A stretch of DNA of 64,000 nucleotides from positions 32,999,302 through 33,063,301 of the forward strand of contig NC_135013.1 of assembly GCF_051020955.1 (NCBI RefSeq), written 5' to 3'. Positions within the stretch are counted from its first letter, which is position 1; each line of letters begins with the position of its first letter. This DNA is from Megalopta genalis (lineage: Eukaryota > Arthropoda > Insecta > Hymenoptera > Halictidae). The translations under genes were made by a program, and so were the position numbers. A model generated the notes under the pieces. The model saw only the letters and a list, made by a program, of their open reading frames with translations. It searched no databases and was not told the origin of the DNA. This document shows, in pieces, positions 11,900 to 22,775 of the stretch.

Positions 11900-13056
11900 T
11901 ACAATAAGACATTTATTCCGATTTCGAACAAGCGTTATTGTAACATTTAAATATAAATAAGTAACACACAAGTAACATATAAATCGTATAAACAACTCAT
12001 AAACGTATCTTCGCGCGACGAATAATCGTAAACGAAAAAAAATTGGTGACCCGCCATTTTGAAAATCATGCATTCCGTAAATCTAGCGTAACAACGGGTC
12101 TCGCGAACTTCTCCGCTCGGGATAAAAACCCGCCGCATTTTCGAGGAATTCTTTACGTCGTGGCGACGTAACAGATGCTGAACACGGTCAGCTGTATTTC
12201 TGTCGAAGTGTTACGAGCGCGACGAGCGTTGCGAAAACAACGCTTAAACGCAGCCTGTCTCGAAGAAAGGCTGCAACGAATCCGAACGAGGAAGATCCGG
12301 AAAAAAGAAATGCTCGTATTTCCCGAGACAAGTTGCGTCCGGGATGCAACCGCGGACGATTCGGACGCGACAACCGTCGACGTATTCCTCACCGTAATCG
12401 TAATATTGCAGCGGTTCCGTGGTATCGTCGTCGTCGTCGCAGTCGTCCTCGACGGGTGCCGTCCCTTCCCGCTCGGGTTCATCGACCTCTCGTTTACCCT
12501 CGAAAGCAAATGCTGCGTGATCGGACCTCGGCTTCCGAGCGCGTTTCCCGGGTCCGCGGCGACCCGTCGAAGGGCCCCCGAGGCCGATCTAGAAAAGCGA
12601 GAGGAAACCGTTCACCGTGTACTAACCGTAATCGTAATAACGCGGCGGCTCCGTCTTCACCTCCTCTTCGTCGTCGTCGTATTCGTCGTTGTCGTCTTCT
12701 TCGTCGTCGCCGACGTTCGTGTCGTCGCTGGTCCTGTTGTTCTCCTCCCCCTCCTCCTCATCCTCGTCGTCCTCGTTGCCGTAGTCGGAATCATCGTCGG
12801 ACCGACGATGTCCCCCGGCCTTCTTCAACTTCTTGTTAGCCGATCTATTTTCGCGTAGCTCGTACTCCATGTTCGAACGGTAAACCCGCAGGAGGCGTCG
12901 CTGCGATGGTCTGACCGACTCCGAGTTGAAGAGCGTGTCTGCGAATCGAATGGCACGCGAACCATGTCATTTCGAATTGGAAGAGATCGCGGGACTATCT
13001 GGACGACGCTGTACAGCACCGTTCAGAAGTATCTGCGCACCGAGTATATTGTGACA

Positions 13057-13098
<42 letters not shown>

Positions 13099-13362
13099 GG
13101 CCATTTAAATTGTTACATTGTCAATAATAATATAGATGATAAATAAGATCGTGGGACTATCTGGACGACGCTGTACAGCACCGTTCAGAAGTATCTGTAC
13201 ACCGAGTATATTGTGACAATTATTATTATTATTATTATTATTGGCCATTTAAATTGTTAAATTGTCAATAATAATATAGATGATAAATAAGATCGCAGGA
13301 CTATCTGGACGATGTTGTACAGCTCCGTTCAGAAGTATCTGTACACCGAGTATATTGTGACA

Positions 13363-13413
<51 letters not shown>

Positions 13414-13677
13414 GGCCATTTAAATTGTTACATTGTCAATAATAATATAGATGATAAATAAGATCGTGGGACTATCTGGACGACGCTGTACAGCACCGTT
13501 CAGAAGTATCTGTACACCGAGTATATTGTGACAATTATTATTATTATTATTATTATTGGCCATTTAAATTGTTAAATTGTCAATAATAATATAGATGATA
13601 AATAAGATCGCAGGACTATCTGGACGATGTTGTACAGCTCCGTTCAGAAGTATCTGTACACCGAGTATATTGTGACA

Positions 13678-13728
<51 letters not shown>

Positions 13729-13992
13729 GGCCATTTAAATTGTTACATTGTCAATAATAATATAGATGATAAATAAGATCGTGGGACTATCTGGACGACG
13801 CTGTACAGCACCGTTCAGAAGTATCTGTACACCGAGTATATTGTGACAATTATTATTATTATTATTATTATTGGCCATTTAAATTGTTAAATTGTCAATA
13901 ATAATATAGATGATAAATAAGATCGCAGGACTATCTGGACGATGTTGTACAGCTCCGTTCAGAAGTATCTGTACACCGAGTATATTGTGACA

Positions 13993-14073
<81 letters not shown>

Positions 14074-14743
14074 GGCCATTTAAATTGTTAAATTGTCAAT
14101 AATAATATAGATGATAAATAAGATCGCGGGACTATCTCGACGACGCTGTACAGCACCGTTCAGAAATATCTGCGCACCAAGTATATTGTGACAACTATTA
14201 TTATTATTATTATTATTATTGGCCATTTAAATTGTTAAATTGTCAATAATAATATAGATGATAAATAAGATCGCGGGACTATCTCGACGACGCTGTACAG
14301 CACCGTTCAGAAATATCTGCGCACCAAGTATATTGTGACAACTATTATTATTATTATTATTATTATTGGCCATTTAAATTGTTAAATGGTCAATAATAAT
14401 ATTAATACTCTTTCGGGATATTGGTTTCGAGAACAGTTTGCGGCTTTTCTACGGTTCTGTTTAGGTACATGCAGTAAATTCTCCCCAATTGACCACCCTC
14501 AGCTTCTAAACGAAAATGGACCAATTTGGGAAATATAGAACAAACTTAATATCAAAAACAAAATACAGTAAATTCTTTCCGGTTGACTCTCAGCTACTAA
14601 ATGAAAATGGATTCTTAAATAGTTTTAATCTGCCGAGTTTAGTAGACAAAACGCTCTTAGCTTCTTTTAAACATTTCACTATTTTATGTTGCACCCATCC
14701 ATTTTTACCATAAATTCATGAAATCTTAAATAGTTAAATTAAG

Positions 14744-14777
<34 letters not shown>

Positions 14778-16420
14778 CAATATATAATATAATAATAATA
14801 TAATAATAATAAATATAACAATATATAATAAATAATATATATATATAACAATAGTTACAATTGCCTGAAATCATAATATAAATTCTCATTTTCTTGCTTA
14901 ATTTGATAAGAACTCGAATATTCCATTCAATAGAATGAATTTTACTGTAACAATTTTCTATGGAATCATAACACAAATTCTCATTTTTTCTTGCTCAATT
15001 TAATAAGAACTCAAACAAGAATCTCTATTTCACTCAGTAGAATGAACTTTACTGTAACAATTTTCTGGAATCATAACACAAACTCCCATTTTCCTGCTCA
15101 ATTTGATAAGAACTCAAACAAGAGTCTCTATTCTATTCAATAAAACGAGCTTTACTGCAACAACTTTCTGGAATCATAACACAAATTCCCATTTTCTTGC
15201 TCAATTTGATAAGAACTCAAACAAGAGTCTCTGTTTCATTCATTAGAATGAACTTAACTGTAACAACTTTCTGAAATCATAACACGAATTCCCATTTTCG
15301 ACTGTGTGAATTTCGATCACACGTGACGAATTTAGCTGATCCAACCAACATCGGTGCGCGTCGAAGATCGTTCGAAATAAAAACTTCCAAGCCCCCGGAA
15401 ACTGAACGGATAAACTATGCAGTACCATCGAATCTCTCGCGATCATCGTTCTCGTAAACTTGGTCGAAGTCGGCGCTACCACTTGGATCGTACTCTCCTT
15501 CGAAAGTGAATGTTCCAACGTCGCTGCGAGTGCACCCTTCGGTAGAAATGCAAGGTTCTGTGAACCTGGCCGCTCTCATAATTCCGTCGACCATGTTTAC
15601 CTCGCAGTAACATTTACCGAAGCTATCCGGGCAACTGGAAAAGTTCACACCTTTCGTCATGGACATGGAATTCAAGGTAACCACCTCCTCGGAGATGTTC
15701 TGGCTCACCAAAACGATCCGGGCCCGACACAGTCTATGGCGGGCTTGCCCCTGCGACGGACAACAATAATTGACAATTAGATCGCGAATTTTATGCTCCG
15801 GCATCTTGTTATGGCGCAGGCATGGGCTCGTGACCACGGGACAATTTATCGTGCGATAAAATTTCACGATGCACTTAGACCGAATCGACGTCGGCGGAAC
15901 TCTTAATAAAGAGACAATGTTTATCTTTCGACGTTCATCTTGTTATTGGGTTGGCAACTAAGTGATTGCCGATTTGTTCAATGAAATAAACAATTTTGTT
16001 TTTACTTGGAACGAAGCTTAATCTTTCATGTATTTTCCATTTTGTTCGATGACCTTTTGCCATCTCTCTGGCAACTTGAAAATTCCACGCTCGTAGAAAG
16101 TCTGATCCTTTTCGGCCAAAAACTGAGTTAAGTGAGATTTGACAGCGTCGTCATCGTTAAAAGTTTTAGCACGAAGGGAGTTGTTCAGGCATCGAAATAA
16201 GTGGTAATCCGATGGCGCGAGATCAGGGCTATATGGTGGGTGTAACATCGATTACCAAGCAATATCCATCAATTTTTGCCGAGTGAACAAAGACGTGTGC
16301 GGCCTAGCATTGTCCTGCTGGAAAATGACACCTTTACGATCGACCAATTCTGGTCGCTTTTCCTTGACCGCTGCATTCCATTTGTCCAGTTGCTAACATT
16401 CGCGGATAATAAAAAATAAC

Positions 16421-16461
<41 letters not shown>

Positions 16462-19400
16462 TTTATAATATAACATTTACGAATATCAGAAAAATGGGAG
16501 TGAGAGACATCTATAACTGAAATCGGCAATTACTTAGTTGCCAACCCAATAGTTTTCCGATCCGTTTCCGTCGTTAATAATAGAACTGCCGAGCTCTAAA
16601 ATAACAACAATAATAATAATAATATTGTTATTTTTTATTATCCGTGAATGTTAGCAACTGGACAAATTGAATGCAGCAGTCAAGGAAAAGCGACCAGATT
16701 AATAATAATAATAATAACCAATAATTAATAATAACCAATTATTAATAATAATAATAATAATAATAATTTTATAATATAACATTTACGGACATGATAAAAA
16801 TGGGAGTGAGAGACATCTATAACTGAAATCGGCAATTACTTAGTTGCCAACCCAATAGTTTTCCGATCCATTTCCGTCGTTAATAATAGAACTGCCGAGC
16901 TCTAAAATAACAACAATAATAATAATAATATTGTTATTTTTTATTATCCGTGAATGTTAGCAACTGGACAAATTGAATGCAGCAGTTAAGGGAAAGCGAC
17001 CAGATTAATAATAATAATAATAACCAATTATTAATAATAATAATAATAATAATAATTTTATAATATAACATTTACGGACATGATAAAAATGGGAGTGAGA
17101 GACATCTATAACTGAAATCGGCAAAAACTTAGCTGCCAACCCAATAACTCGGCGGCGTGAAGTATGAATGAATTTACATGAAACGCCCACCGTCCGGCGA
17201 TACTGTAATAACGTTAATTTAAATTCTGCAAAGGAAAGCACGGATTTACATCTCCTACGCGGAGGAAGCTGCAAACGTAATTATAGAAGCGTTTTTATTT
17301 CGTAGCGTTGAATACATTTTCGCAAGCAGCGGCCCAAATTCTGTTATAATTGTAGCCGTTGAAGTACATATATTTTGCGAGAGAATCGTAGAATCGAATG
17401 TAGTTTCTTCGCTCAGCGAACAATTTCAAATATTATCTTATGTTTATTAACCCTTTGCAGTCGGAGCTATTTTAATTCGAAATCCAAAAAGTGCTTTCCG
17501 ATCTGCAGTATTTTTATTTCACATGATTCAGTGGAATAATTGCAATGTTAACAGTTCTTTAAATACAACAAATCTGGTACTGTTACAATTATTGAACGAA
17601 AAATGGTATAACAATATTTAGTGACATCTCGGACTCGTCGTTCGAGCGCAAAGGGTTAACAGCTCTAAAATCGTTCGATTTAAAACCTCGAATTTAAAGT
17701 CAACGAAATTGTTTTAACAACGAGCCGACAATTTTATTTACGTTACTTGGTCTTGGCACGAAGCGATGGCAACCATGTGTCCTCTGCCACAAGTGTTATT
17801 GCACTTCGGGGATGACCATTCCGACCATAAAGAGCTAATTTTCGCTGGGATCGAGGACCACGGGCCAATGTCTTCGCAGAACTAAAAGTTACGATTGAAA
17901 GATAAAATCGTGTTCGCTCTTTGATTCTAGATAAACCAAACGCGATTCAGTTTTATCAGAAATTGGATAACGATTGCGAAACTGTGTGCAGAGGAACTTT
18001 AACTCGGATTGTAAAATGCACGGATATTCGCGTCGCGGTTAATGATTTGATATTTAAAGTTCGTTACAGCGGTCGTTAGTGGTAAGCGTCGATTAAAATG
18101 TCGGGACCCGCGCGCTAACTTTGTAACACGATTAACATTACTGGCTGTCTCTGATGACAATTTGAGGCGCACTGTGGCGTGTGTACTCCCTTTATGGTCG
18201 TCGCGGAGCATTGCGCGACGCCGCAAACACCGCGTGGCGAGCACAAGGACTCCGGCAAAGGATTTAAAAAACACGTGGGGAATCCTAAAAAGGAGAACAT
18301 GGAATTACTTTCCGAGCCTCGGCTGGAAATTAATTTCTGCCATAAAAGAGATCAGTTGTGATGCATAAGAACCGCGGACGGTAGAATTTTCAAGATAGAA
18401 AGCTAATGATACGAGAGCCGAGAAATGTCAACGATTTTATTTGCATAGGAAAACGATTTTTCGATTTTTTTTGTTTTCATTTTATACGTTATAGCATTTT
18501 TAATGACTGATCAGTAAATAAAACTAGCTCGATTAGCTTATATATATATATAATAATTTCAGAAAAGGTTGTCTATATTATATATAAATAATTTGTTATA
18601 TGAGCAAAGACAATTTTTCAATGCTCAATTGTTGACTTCGGAGAAATTATTATAAAACCGCTGGTAGATATAAAGTGTTGATAGATGAACGTAATTAAAA
18701 CAAAAGGTTTGCTTGTGAGTCGGGTAAAAGGTGCACGAGGATCGTGCATTTTGCAACCTGTTGTCTTATGCAGTCGGTGACCAGCCAGTGAAATGGAGCA
18801 GTTGCAACCGGGAGCATTTTCGCCGAGCAACGTTACGTCGCATAATCGCCTATGCACCCTTGCGCTGGTGTTCGAACGTGGTGTAGCCTCGGCGAAAGTG
18901 CAGTCAACCTTCCTACGTCTTGACAGCTCGGACGAGCACAAATCCCAGGAGTGAAGCGTCAGGCAAGGACAAATCCCGAGAAAAAATTCGCCCACGCCGG
19001 AATTATCAAGGACTTCGGATTCAGAGGGAATGCTACGCAATTCCACGAACAACTATAAACGTTAAGGAATATCGTGTTTAAAGGAAAACGTTGGAGTTTC
19101 TGGCACGAAGTAGCTGCGATAAGGTTTCAGATTAGATTTGAAGGGTATTTGCCTATGAAAAGATCAATTGGAACAATTAGTCGGAAAAGTACAAGGGAAT
19201 CTAATTAATACATCACTGGCAATTAGTTGTAAATTAACGAATAACATGTTACCACCGGTTACGGATTTGTTAATTTATATGTAGTAATATTGTCAATTAG
19301 AAAATGTATATAATAAAAAGCTTTTCGCTTACAGCACAAAATCCTTCACCGATTTCTACGAAAGCACATTGTTGTAGATGCAACTGACGCACCCAATGCG

Positions 19401-19551
19401 TTATGTCATAATTAGGTGAGCCGTCCAAGTCTTTGGACACGTAGAGAAATGGTTCCCAATTGCTGCTGTCCGCGCGGAGTCCATCAATAATGCGACGAGC
19501 CTTTCCGCAAGAGAAAATTAATACTATTGACATAAACGTGGATATAAACAT
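10016..19551 (-). CDS. Inferred secreted, acidic, probably GPI-anchored protein (six exons)
   Basis: Six minus-strand exons join in one frame: 19333-19551, 18837-19052, 15426-15873, 12627-12938, 12393-12512 and 10016-10107 (1407 nt, 468 aa). Each has AG/GT-type borders and the phases agree at every junction (0,0,1,1,1). Residues 1-18 form a signal peptide (MFISTFMSIVLIFSC...). Exons 2-3 are cysteine-rich (CPC, CCPS, CYCE). Residues 276-278 are an SGS in acidic context (EYDPSGSADFD), a possible glycosaminoglycan site. Exons 4 and 5 are Asp/Glu-rich, and both end in YYDY, a possible tyrosine-sulfation motif. The last exon ends in a hydrophobic segment (TPLITLNILLPFIWF) right before the stop, like a GPI-anchor signal. 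The family is not recognised; the glypican cysteine pattern was not found. The end of exon 2 is least certain (alternative donor after 18909). The gene could also be two genes. Confidence 0.5.
10445..11112. repeat. 56-bp minisatellite, about 12 copies
   Basis: A tandem array of a 56-bp unit (CTTACTAAATTACTATTAAA...ATTACTGTCATCGTCA) with only a few point differences between copies (C/T in the 'TGCCATCG/TGTCATCG' part, CTATTACT versus CTATTATT). It lies in the last inferred intron of the minus-strand GPI-type gene. Open frames rich in Leu/Ser/Tyr at 11034-11356 start within it and are not genes. Confidence 0.95.
11550..11670. mobile_element. MITE family A, left half only
   Basis: Begins TACGGGGTGTCCCAAAAATG and follows the family-A left arm through GGTTATTAACGAAAAC, then stops at an AT-repeat tract. 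The right arm is missing. It is a truncated relic. Confidence 0.75.
11671..11900. repeat. TA-rich simple repeats with inverted arms
   Basis: (TA)n and TAATATAT tracts. ATGTCTTATTGTAATTTATA (about 11768-11787) recurs inverted at about 11893-11912, making a hairpin around the TA tract. Confidence 0.85.
12984..14405. repeat. Nine-copy satellite with dimeric higher-order pattern
   Basis: Nine tandem units begin with GATCG[C/T][G/A]GGACTATCT at about 12984, 13148, 13291, 13463, 13607, 13779, 13921, 14123 and 14269. Each has a conserved head of about 75 bp, an internal (ATT)n run of variable length, and a conserved tail (GGCCATTTAAATTGTTA...AGATGATAAATAA). Copies 2-7 alternate between two sequence types (CGTGGG...CGACGCTG with a short ATT run; CGCAGG...CGATGTTG with a long ATT run), giving a dimer of about 315 bp. 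The array sits just upstream of exon 4 of the inferred GPI gene, inside its intron. Confidence 0.95.
14745..14850. repeat. TA/TAA simple repeats
   Basis: (TA)n followed by TAATAATA tracts; low complexity, non-coding. Confidence 0.9.
14870..15300. repeat. Diverged tandem repeat, about 110-bp unit
   Basis: About four diverged copies of a unit containing AATCATAACACAAATTCCCA, TTTGATAAGAACTC, AGAATGAACTTTACTGTAAC. They directly follow the 3' side (gene sense) of inferred exon 3 and are intronic if that gene model is right. Confidence 0.85.
15946..16549 (-). mobile_element. Internally rearranged mariner element
   Basis: Terminal inverted repeats TTGGGTTGGCAACTAAGT and its complement are flanked by TA. 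The minus strand (about 16400 down to 16021) encodes the C-terminal half of a mariner DD34D transposase: the second catalytic Asp in a DNARPH-type motif is upstream, and the third Asp is in LHPPYSPDLAPSDYHLF. A codon that is GAA in the sister copy at 62 kb is a TAA stop here (about 16247-16249), so the reading frame is broken. The N-terminal half is absent and an (AAT)n tract occupies its place. Confidence 0.9.
16018..16400 (-). pseudogene. Mariner transposase C-terminal fragment, nonsense-mutated
   Basis: The fragment covers the transposase from a KEKRPELVDRKG-like segment through HPPYSPDLAPSDYHLF to RWQKVIEQNGKYMKD and stop. It is the catalytic C-terminal half of a mariner transposase, which normally has about 345 residues. 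It lacks the helix-turn-helix DNA-binding half and carries an internal stop, so it cannot be active. The start is undefined. Confidence 0.9.
16552..17144. repeat. Two tandem mariner-end-derived units
   Basis: Two consecutive units of 306 and 289 bp, each ending in the same mariner terminal repeat (GTTGCCAACCCAA) preceded by ATGGGAGTGAGAGACATC. Each contains GACGGAAA-derived sequence, AAT runs and a short piece of the transposase region (AGCAACTGGACAAATTGAAT). With 15946-16549 they form a three-unit array; the same arrangement recurs inverted at 62056-62958. Confidence 0.9.
17447..17659. mobile_element. piggyBac-like MITE, second copy
   Basis: TTAACCCTTTGCAGTCGGAG at the left and the inverted CGAGCGCAAAGGGTTAA at the right, 213 bp. 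It is the same family as 9451-9728, with a shorter interior and no open frame. Confidence 0.75.
17660..18836. other. Intronic or intergenic sequence, no further exon seen
   Basis: Unique sequence within the inferred second intron of the minus-strand GPI-type gene. Open frames on both strands around 18000-18370 have no motif and no matching splice phase. A small TA tract lies at 18540-18590. Confidence 0.35.
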
Positions 19552-20080
19552 AGCCTGTTGACATCATCGATTGATAACGGTACAAATTATGGAGATAATC
19601 GAAACTATAGTAACTTGAAGTTTGCTCGGACTTCAGTGCTTTTCCATCCGCTTAAGTTTAATCCATTTATTGTCTTCATTGTGTCTCCAATTCTCGTTGA
19701 TAAAGCATTAGATTCGATGGATATGTCTAAATAAATATTAAACCAATCCTCGAACTTGATAAAAATATGGATGCCATTTAAATAACTCGGAGAAGTATAG
19801 AACTCGTCTCTATGTAAATAGCAGAAATAATTTTAGACGTTGTCGTACGTCGCGATCTATATATATATTTGTGTTATTTAAATAAATCTAACTAAAGAGG
19901 TACAATTGTAAATTTGGTTTTCGCGCTTAAAATAGCCTTGAGGACATCTATTCGGAACTGGACCAGAACAGTACACGTATTCGTAACTTGAAATATATTC
20001 TAGTAATGAAAAACATGTCTACATATAACGATAAGTCACGTTGTGACTAAGTACAAGTTGTTATGTATGTACATGCGGTT

Positions 20081-20086
20081 TTTATT
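20081..20086 (-). terminator. Poly(A) signal of NSE2
   Basis: AATAAA on the minus strand, about 95 bp past the NSE2 stop codon, is a plausible cleavage/polyadenylation signal. Confidence 0.6.
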
Positions 20087-20180
20087 TTTGTACTTAATAA
20101 GTGTGAAAACTATATACAGATATCTGCAATATATTTTACAAACTGTACTCTTTTTTTTGGTTTGACAGTCTATTTAAATG

Positions 20181-21089
20181 TTAAGCAGGATTTTTGTCAA
20201 GATACATTTTTGTTACAATATCTGAACGAAGATCTTTGAGTTCCACAAAGTCTGTAGTTTTACAACCTACCACAGGGCATCTGTAAACATAAAACTGTGT
20301 TAGTAAACTCATAGTTCGAAGGAGATCCAAAAATTTTCTGATAAAACACTTACCTGGTCTTTTTATTTATTTTCAACAATTCTGTGATAGTTTCTCTATC
20401 ATAGGTGTGCCCGCATACTATGTTTTTCACAGGATCTACAATTCTCTTTTTAGAAATTGGATCGATCACATTTATTAAGCCTCCAGTTAACATCATGTCT
20501 ACATCCTCGTCGTCATTTTCCTCCTTCTCTTTATCTCCTATTTCGTCTGAAATTGTACATGTCTCCAGTAATTATACGAAGTAAAAGAATGTATGTAGTT
20601 TTAATGTAAATTTTAATTTACCTAATAAGGCTTTTACGTGATTATCATAATCTATCAATTTAGAATTGTCAGATACATCGGTATTAATTTCAGATATAGA
20701 ATTCTTATATTCCTATAATATGAACAATAGAAATGTATAACATTTTTGTTAAATCCTCAAACGAATATGATAGTGATATATTTACCTGTATAATGGTTTC
20801 TAAATCAAACTGTGCATTTTCATCATTGTATAAGTTGAATAAATGGTTTTTAGTATCTTCCACTGACCGTAACTTCTTACCTAAAACACAGTTGTTTTCC
20901 ACAATATCCCTTAGCTCTTTTAATTTTTCTTTCACTTCATTTCCTCCTGAAATAACAGAAATAAATTACATAGTTGAAGTAGTAGCCAATTTAACCTTAA
21001 AAATATTTACCAAAATAAGATATTATATTAGCAGCTGTTTGTGTATAAGAATCGTGCAATTCTTCTATGGTTTGTTGAGACTGTGTCAT
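20181..21089 (-). CDS. NSE2: E3 SUMO-protein ligase NSE2 (MMS21)
   Basis: The five exons are 21011-21089, 20786-20946, 20622-20712, 20354-20546 and 20181-20280 (624 nt, 207 aa), all with GT-AG borders and matching phases. NSE2 is the SUMO ligase subunit of the SMC5/6 complex; it docks on SMC5 and sumoylates proteins in DNA repair and chromosome maintenance in the nucleus. Residues 1-105 look helical and charged, as in the SMC5-binding part of the family. The C-terminus is an SP-RING: PVKNIVCGHTYDRETI, then RCPVVGCKTTDF. The zinc ligands are Cys155, His157, Cys176 and Cys181, with no Cys pair before them, which is the SP-RING rather than the classical RING layout. Length is near the family norm. 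The start is the only in-frame ATG of the first exon. The aminotransferase gene starts divergently 1.7 kb away. Identification is firm. Confidence 0.93.
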
Positions 21090-22775
21090 TTTTAAAATCG
21101 GGGATTGAAAATTTATCGACTTGAATATCGAGTATTTGCATGCATCCATGCAATGAGTTTTAGACACTTTTGGTATAAACTATTTCTATTATAACCTCTG
21201 GAGAACGAAAAACTAAATATAACTTCTGAGCCTACGTTATATAAAAGAACTAATAGATTTTGAATCGAACATTTATTGAAAACTAGAACGGTATAGTAAT
21301 CATTTTTATTGAATTTCAAAATGACAATGCCAACATTCGTACATACATAGTTGGGAAAATTTACCACCAGATGTAGCTTCAATACACTTTTGAAATATCC
21401 TTTCACTTCAAATACACTTTTCGATAACCTTGAACCATACCTTGAACACGCTTAAAGAGAAATCGACACCCTTTTCGAAGTTCAATTGCAATACTGACTA
21501 CAAATAAATACTTATCTATGTAACTTTTAACTTAGATCTTTGTTCACAGTGTTACGATTAATCATGATGTTACGAATGACATTCGTTAATGCAATCTATC
21601 TATTTCTGGTAAGCCATTACAATAAAATGCTTGTATGTGTTTAACATAAGTACAAGCAGTATTTACTTCATATAAAATTCATTTAAAAATAACTTTTCTT
21701 TTATTTTTGTAATGGAGAATCTAATTGTGATTCTAAACTCTTAGTTTGTTGGATTTCCAGCGAGATGGCGCTATCCAGCGCTATCGTCTATATCGCTCAG
21801 TGCCTGTTGTATTATTTTATAAATTGTAAATAATCAATTCTTTTTCCACTGTTTTAGGCTGTTTATAAAAAAAAATGAAATCTATTTAAAAATAGAGAAA
21901 TTTTAATAAATCTTTAATGTGCATGGAGAACGAAGCAAAATGAAACGATTCTGCACATCATAAAATGAATGCATCTAACTTTTAAACAATTTCAGAATGT
22001 AATGTTGCATATAATGTACCAATAGCGTGTGCTAAAATTACTATATCAAAACATGAAATTGCACCAAAGTTTAGACACATTTTTCTAACAACTTGTTGCA
22101 TAAGTGACAAATTAGCTAGTCAGATAAGGTAGTGACCAAATTCATTGGACCTTGTGCAATTGTATGTTCTTTGTTGGAATTATATTCATTTATAACACTG
22201 TATAAAGTAAGCTATTAAAAGTTAGTGTTGTATTCGTCTGGTAAGAATTCATCAAGATTATATTGAATAGATATTTGTTTTCTCATTTGCCACGTTATCA
22301 ACTAAATAATATTCCAATTCAAATGGATCCAAATAGATTTAAAAAACTGGTGAATTCTAGTGTTGTGTACAATATATTTAAATTCGTTGCATAAATTATT
22401 CCTAGTTACAACATGGCTTGTTTAAATATAAAGCATATTACAATTTTTAATTATGTACATTTTAATCGCGTCATCCCTTTGTGTATGTACATAAATAACT
22501 CTAGATTTTATTTTACATGTAACATATGAAACCATAAAACTCAGATCATTATAATATTAAGGTATTGTATATTTAAATGTTGTAAGTAAATTATAAATTT
22601 TATGCATTTTAAATATACCCGAGTTCAATAATCTTCAATGAGATTTATAGTTTTTTATTTGACACCTAATGGAAGTTTTCATGTGGCTGCAGTTTGCGAT
22701 AAACAAATCATAAAATTGTATTTATAATCTATTTGTCTTCCTTTTGTAATTAATTACTCACAAATATATGTTTAG
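21090..22775. other. Divergent intergenic region between NSE2 and the aminotransferase
   Basis: About 1.7 kb of AT-rich unique DNA between two head-to-head genes; it must hold the promoters or 5'-UTRs of both. I see no clear TATA box. A minus-strand open frame at 21113-21406 has no motif and is probably chance. Confidence 0.45.

Noticed and set aside
12333..12858. Plus-strand open frames opposite the acidic exons (168 and 227 codons)
   Set aside because: They are antisense shadows of Asp/Glu-rich exons; the minus strand has phase-matched splice sites and a coherent protein.
10016..19551. Glypican or collagen V/XI variable-region identity for the inferred GPI-type gene
   Set aside because: The acidic Tyr-rich stretch and GPI-like tail prompted these ideas, but no glypican cysteine signature and no Gly-X-Y repeats are visible. 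A faint resemblance of exon 2 to meteorin was too weak to use.
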